From the NCBI RefSeq assembly GCF_019578655.1, contig NC_063265.1, forward strand, positions 10,140,501-10,204,500: a stretch of 64,000 nucleotides of DNA. Direction: 5' to 3'. The notes beneath the pieces were generated by a model. That model did not search any database. It saw nothing but the letters and a program-made list of their open reading frames with translations, and was not told the origin of the DNA. This DNA comes from Ricinus communis. Taxonomy: Eukaryota > Streptophyta > Magnoliopsida > Malpighiales > Euphorbiaceae. The position numbers were made by a program, and so were the translations under genes. Positions 59,680 through 64,000 of this stretch are shown here, in pieces. Position 1 is the first letter of the stretch. The number at the start of each line of letters is the position of its first letter.

Positions 59680-62600
59680 TAATCACTTACCAAGATTTCT
59701 TTTACTGAATAATCATTTTGTGTATGTAATTTAGCATTGCTCCCGAGTGGTTTATTTTAGAGAAACAAGAGAGGATGAGCACATGGTCAGTGATCAAATA
59801 GTCGTCCTGCTATGTTAAATATATAAAAAAGAAAAAAGAAAAAGAAAATGACAAGCACATGCATACACTAATGTGAGATAGAAAAATATCAGTACGAAGC
59901 CACTGTTCACAATGTCACAACAGCCTTGCCCACAAGCCCACAGGAAAGCAGTTTGAACTAGTAAATTCTAAGAATGTGGTAGCAAGCATGGAAAATTTTG
60001 AATGGAAACTTCTGAGAAGTTTCTTACATATGTACAGAATAATTCATGTAAAAGTTTGAGAATGTCGGTTTATTTCTTTATTGTTTTTATCGCAGTTCTT
60101 TTACATTTTTCTTCTTTTTTTTTTTTTTTCTGGTCGTTCAAGACTGTGGTAGCAGGTAAAAGAAAAAGGCAAGCGAAAAAAAACCCAGATTCTAGAACAA
60201 GGCAAATGTGGAAACATTAATAACAATGTAATTATAGTGGTTAATCAGTAATGATATGTGAAGTTTCACCTAAACTATACTTAACCTGCATTTTTACAAC
60301 TCCTTTGTCAAGGCAGGTACTGTGGTGATTAGAGATTAGGTCACTAGCTAAGATTGATCAAAATAGTCAACCTTATATGAAGTTTCCCATCATTTCCTAA
60401 GATGGCTCCTTCTGGATGATAATGTCCATAAAAACGACAGGGTGTGTACACCTTCATTTAACATATGATTTGTTCACATCACCAGTGTATATAAATTATC
60501 CAAAATTCACCTGCCTCTTGAATTCTCCTTATTCTCCATAATTTCTCCATTCCCATCATTACTTTCCTCTATTCAAAGAGGGATCATACATCTTACAAAA
60601 TTGTTAATTACCAATTCTTGTGGAAATAAAATAAGCCATGTCACATATAAGGTTTAGAAAACCACGTAATACATAATTAGTGATATGACAAAATACCAAC
60701 TAGTCCGAGAGAAAACCAACAAATCAAAACCATTAAATTCGAGATTACTTAGCAATAATGTAACAAGAATTTAATTAATCACAAAATACAATTTAAGAAT
60801 GTGTTGTAAAATCATAACCTGTGATGTGAAATCAATATATCCTGTTAGAGTAATTTGTGCAGAATCCGTTGTTTGTAACATTTATTAGTCAAAAGTAGAA
60901 TTCTCCATCAAAAACAGTTTTGAGAACGGAAAAGAGACCTAGAGAATACATGCAAGCCCTAAGAAAATAGCCAGAGAAAAGAGGTGGTATATATATATTT
61001 GTTTTTCTGAAAAATAGAAACAGATTCAAATTGAATGAGAACGAGATGACAAGAAGATGAGCTAAGCTTAAAGAAAGCAAAGACATGGCTAATATAGGAA
61101 CTGTAGCATATGTTCATTTTTAATCAGTAGTCGACAGCGATGTTTAAAATACGCGGTGTAGAATCTTAATTGGTTGCTGTCTCCATGTTTTCATGCAACA
61201 AATAAGGTTTTTTTTTTTTTTTTTGGGTTTTGGGTTTTGATTGATTGAAAGAATATGTTGGCTTTCATTCTTTCTCTTGTATGTGTTGCTTCCATACTAA
61301 TTACTTAGAACAAAAAACTTGCTATTTAAATTTCATTTTCACTTGGAAAAACACATGGATCAAGTAACCAAAAAAGAGGGGTTAACTTCCCTGCAAGTCT
61401 CTGCCCAAACTCGAAAAGCTTTGCTTTGAATAGAAAGTAAGATAATTGTTACATTACTTGCTTTTTGTAGTTAAATTTCCCCATAAAATGATATGATCAT
61501 TAAAATTCAAACCATATGTATCCCTAGCTAGCCACCTTTCTTCTCTTGCAATAACCGATTCCACTCTTTCCTTTAACTCTTTCTTTCTGCTTTCTGTTTT
61601 ATCTCTTCATTACATTCATCAGTTCATCGATCTTGGTCATCAAAGGAAAGGATGATAGCCTTTTTTAACTTTTTAAGGGTTACAATTAATATACAAATTC
61701 TGTTTCTTCCTTTTTTACATTAAGCAAGACGTGCATACATGTAATACTAATTAAGCTAATATATAAGTTTCTTTCGACACAAGATTTAGGCATTGTCCAA
61801 GAAACGACCTAATAATTGTTGTTAATGCTATGCTGTGGGATTGTATTAATAATCTTTATAGAGGCATCTACTGCGTAGATTCAGGAATTGATTCACGTGA
61901 TTCTTGGTACATGTTACTGATTTAAGTGTGCAATCCCACTTGTCTTGTCTAGCTGATCAAATTAACTTTTAATTTGTCTGTGTTGTCAGTTCTTAAATTA
62001 TTATTACTCTCTTCATTAAAGAGGTGCAAATGAACAACTAATCTTGCATTTTAGTTGCATGCATCTTCTTAATTAGCAAGCAAGAGATTAATTCACCAAT
62101 TTACTTGTATAGCTGTAATATCACATTATTGTTAAAGAAAATAGCAAAGGTTTTCTTCCTCTTCCCTTTTTTTTTTTTTTAACAAAAGGAATATACCATC
62201 CTATAATTTACAATAGATACTCAATTTCTCTTAATTAATTAAGCTTTTGCAATTCGAGACGTCATATATTTTAAAGATAGTTTAAAATAAAGTTTATTTC
62301 GATATAAGTTGGTATTAGTAAGTAGTCAATTTAAAATATTGAAGTATTATTACATGGATTAATATAGTACAATTTTAAGAAATCATTGGTGTATTGTAAA
62401 AGAAAAATAAAAGGATAACAATAACACGTTTGTTTAATTGAATAAGAGTATAAGTTACACAATAATAAATATTAAAAGCAAAAAAAAAAAAAAAAGGAAA
62501 ATCAAAAGAACAAAATGCACTGCTATAAAAGAATAAATGTACATGAAGTATATATATATATGTTTCATGGTATCTATCCCTTTTGTATATGCCACTAAAA

Positions 62601-62821
62601 ATGAAATCTGACAAGGTTTTGGACACCATGAATTTAAACCTCTAATAAGCTATACAAAAGTATTGATTAATTTCTGAAAACCAACTCAATACAACTACTC
62701 AAATCAAATTTTACCTAGTGGAGATCATCATCAGAGGACTGTTTCAAATCATATGTTTATATCCCTAAGAATTTTATAGAAGAAAGCTAGCAGCACTCTT
62801 GTAGAACATTTCCATGTTTAG
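59680..62821. other. Long spacer, no gene seen
   Basis: AT-rich. A TATA-like GTATATAAATTA near 60486 is followed by a CT-rich stretch, but no coding frame follows. The final 100 bases should be NAC 3' UTR. Confidence 0.5.
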
Positions 62822-64000
62822 CTAGTAATCCCACAAGCTATCTAAATCTGCAACTGATGATGGACCTTGGTCAAGATCATTGTACACCTTGTTATTGCTT
62901 CCAATTTCTTGCTCCGACACCACCACTGATGATATCTCCGCCGCTGTGTTCACGTCAGTGCTAAGTCCAGTGTCTTGTGATAGAGTAGCCATGGAGTGGT
63001 TAGATGAAAACTGTTCAACCTTGCACAGCTTTTCCTGCCTTGATGGCTCAATTCTAGTATTGCCTGCTAGTGCTCTTAAAAGGGTTTGATCATTTGCACC
63101 AAAGGTAGAGTTTTGGAAGTAGCCAGCAGCAGACATATTTGGTGTAGTTTGGAAGGTGAAACTCGGGATTTGAGGGTAGAAAATGGAGCTCGGTTGTTGT
63201 TGGTAGCTAGAATTTGAAGGCTGATGATGAAAATAGTTTTGATTATGGTTAGTAACCATGGTTGTAGAAAATTGAGATAAATAGTTTCCATCCATTGTTC
63301 TTGATGTCATTGCCTTGAAATCGTCGTCCCCACTGTTGAAGCTTGAGCTAGGTCTGCTTGAGTTAGGTGGATCCATAAGAGGTGGGAGTGAAGAGTAATC
63401 AAGGAAATCATCGCCAAAAGAATTCACCCTTAAAAGGTCTTGAATTGAAGTTTTCTTGATTCCTATGCTCTTGTGGAAAACCCTACAAACAACCCAATCA
63501 TCCTTCACAAAGCAAAAAAAAAAAAAAGAAGTCATAAATTTAGTCTAGCTACATAGATTCTTCATTTACACAAAAGCAAAACTAGCAATTAATAAAGCGA
63601 AAAAGAAAAGGTAATACCCACGAAAGAAACTCACTACCAAAAAAAAGTAAATGACTAAAAAGCTTTGATAAACCAGCAATAATCAGACTCAGATATTTCC
63701 TTTTATAATCAAGAAAAAGAGCCAATAAGCTTCAACTTAATGGTGGTATTGCAGTCATCTCTAGAAAGGTGAGTTTCAAATGACAAATCCAATCGAAGGT
63801 GAATTCACCAAAGAAAAGATTAAAAAAAAGAAAAGAAAAGTGAAAGAGTTGATTAATACATACCTTAGCAGCTTTAGAAAGATTGTAGTAAGAGAATTTG
63901 CCTTCAAGTCTATATTCATGCATAACCCAATTGGTTTTCTCTCCTTTAGGAGCTCTTCCTTTGTAGAAAACAAGAGTCTTCTTCATCCCAACAAGGCAAT
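62822..64000 (-). CDS. NAC-domain transcription factor, 3' part
   Basis: Two exons in the window, 63864-64000 (runs off the edge) and 62822-63502, join as AAG/GATGAT. The visible NAC domain carries subdomain [20 protein letters not shown] then [19 protein letters not shown], and subdomain [13 protein letters not shown]. The C-terminal activation region is Ser/Asn/Gln-rich: [37 protein letters not shown], ending [11 protein letters not shown]. The sequence places it near the ORE1/NAC046/NAC087/NAC100 group, members of which act in senescence, cell death or development, but I cannot choose among them. The start, first exon and most of subdomains A-C lie beyond the window. The intron is 361 bp. 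Visible parts are intact. Confidence 0.93.

Noticed and set aside
61825..61960. Possible microRNA-like hairpin (GTGGGATTG paired with CAATCCCAC)
   Set aside because: Only about 10 bp pair well, the rest of the arms do not, and no known plant miRNA is present.
63310..63350. Possible miR164 target site in the NAC gene
   Set aside because: The CTCAAGCTTCAACA stretch matches the usual site at only about 8 of 14 positions, too poor to call.

Overview
The window is nuclear DNA of a flowering plant, a eudicot. It has GT-AG introns, long AT-rich spacers, plant-only families (expansin, NAC, PPR, TIR- and CC-type NLRs, miR169) and plant retroelements. Codon use and protein similarity recalled from memory suggest a rosid, perhaps Malpighiales/Euphorbiaceae. 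That placement is inference.

Layout. 1-682(-): 5' end of a CC-NBS-LRR (CNL) resistance gene, running off the left edge. 1.9-4.4 kb: two adjacent terminal-inverted-repeat elements. 5.0-5.4 kb: an unexplained patch with inverted telo-boxes. 6.2-7.25 kb(-): intact three-exon alpha-expansin with a SINE-like insert in intron 2. 9.95-12.95 kb(-): RING-finger protein with a 5'-UTR exon near 13.7 kb. 14.8-15.5 kb: Helitron-like AT-rich repeat. 16.2-22.1 kb: a 5'-truncated LINE split by a complete-LTR but internally wrecked Ty3/gypsy element. 23.0-26.9 kb(-): TIR-NBS-LRR (TNL) pseudogene with at least four lesions. 28.3-29.2 kb(-): F-box pseudogene. 29.3-30.5 kb: small LTR element (TRIM-like). 33.6-33.75 kb(+): MIR169 hairpin. 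37.6-38.8 kb: possible solo LTR. 40.5-42.4 kb(-): chloroplast atypical thioredoxin (ACHT4-like). 43.4-45.1 kb: cluster of Helitron-like copies. 45.8-47.5 kb(+): plastid-targeted aromatic amino-acid permease-like protein. 48.6-50.1 kb(-): PPR protein. 50.8-54.7 kb(-): U11/U12-65K protein of the minor spliceosome, 11 exons. 59.3-59.7 kb(+): LINE RNase H relic. 62.8-64.0 kb(-): NAC transcription factor, running off the right edge.

The working genes are ordinary single-copy plant genes and do not form one pathway. The left half is an accessory zone where NLR, F-box and transposon material accumulates and decays. The right half is more conserved; its PPR/U11-U12-65K pair appears to match the Arabidopsis At1g09220-At1g09230 order (from memory). 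I found no convincing undescribed system. The most informative structures are the nested LINE/gypsy insertion, the gypsy U3 motif array, and the Helitron-like family. All exon boundaries were read by hand from splice sites and frame continuity.
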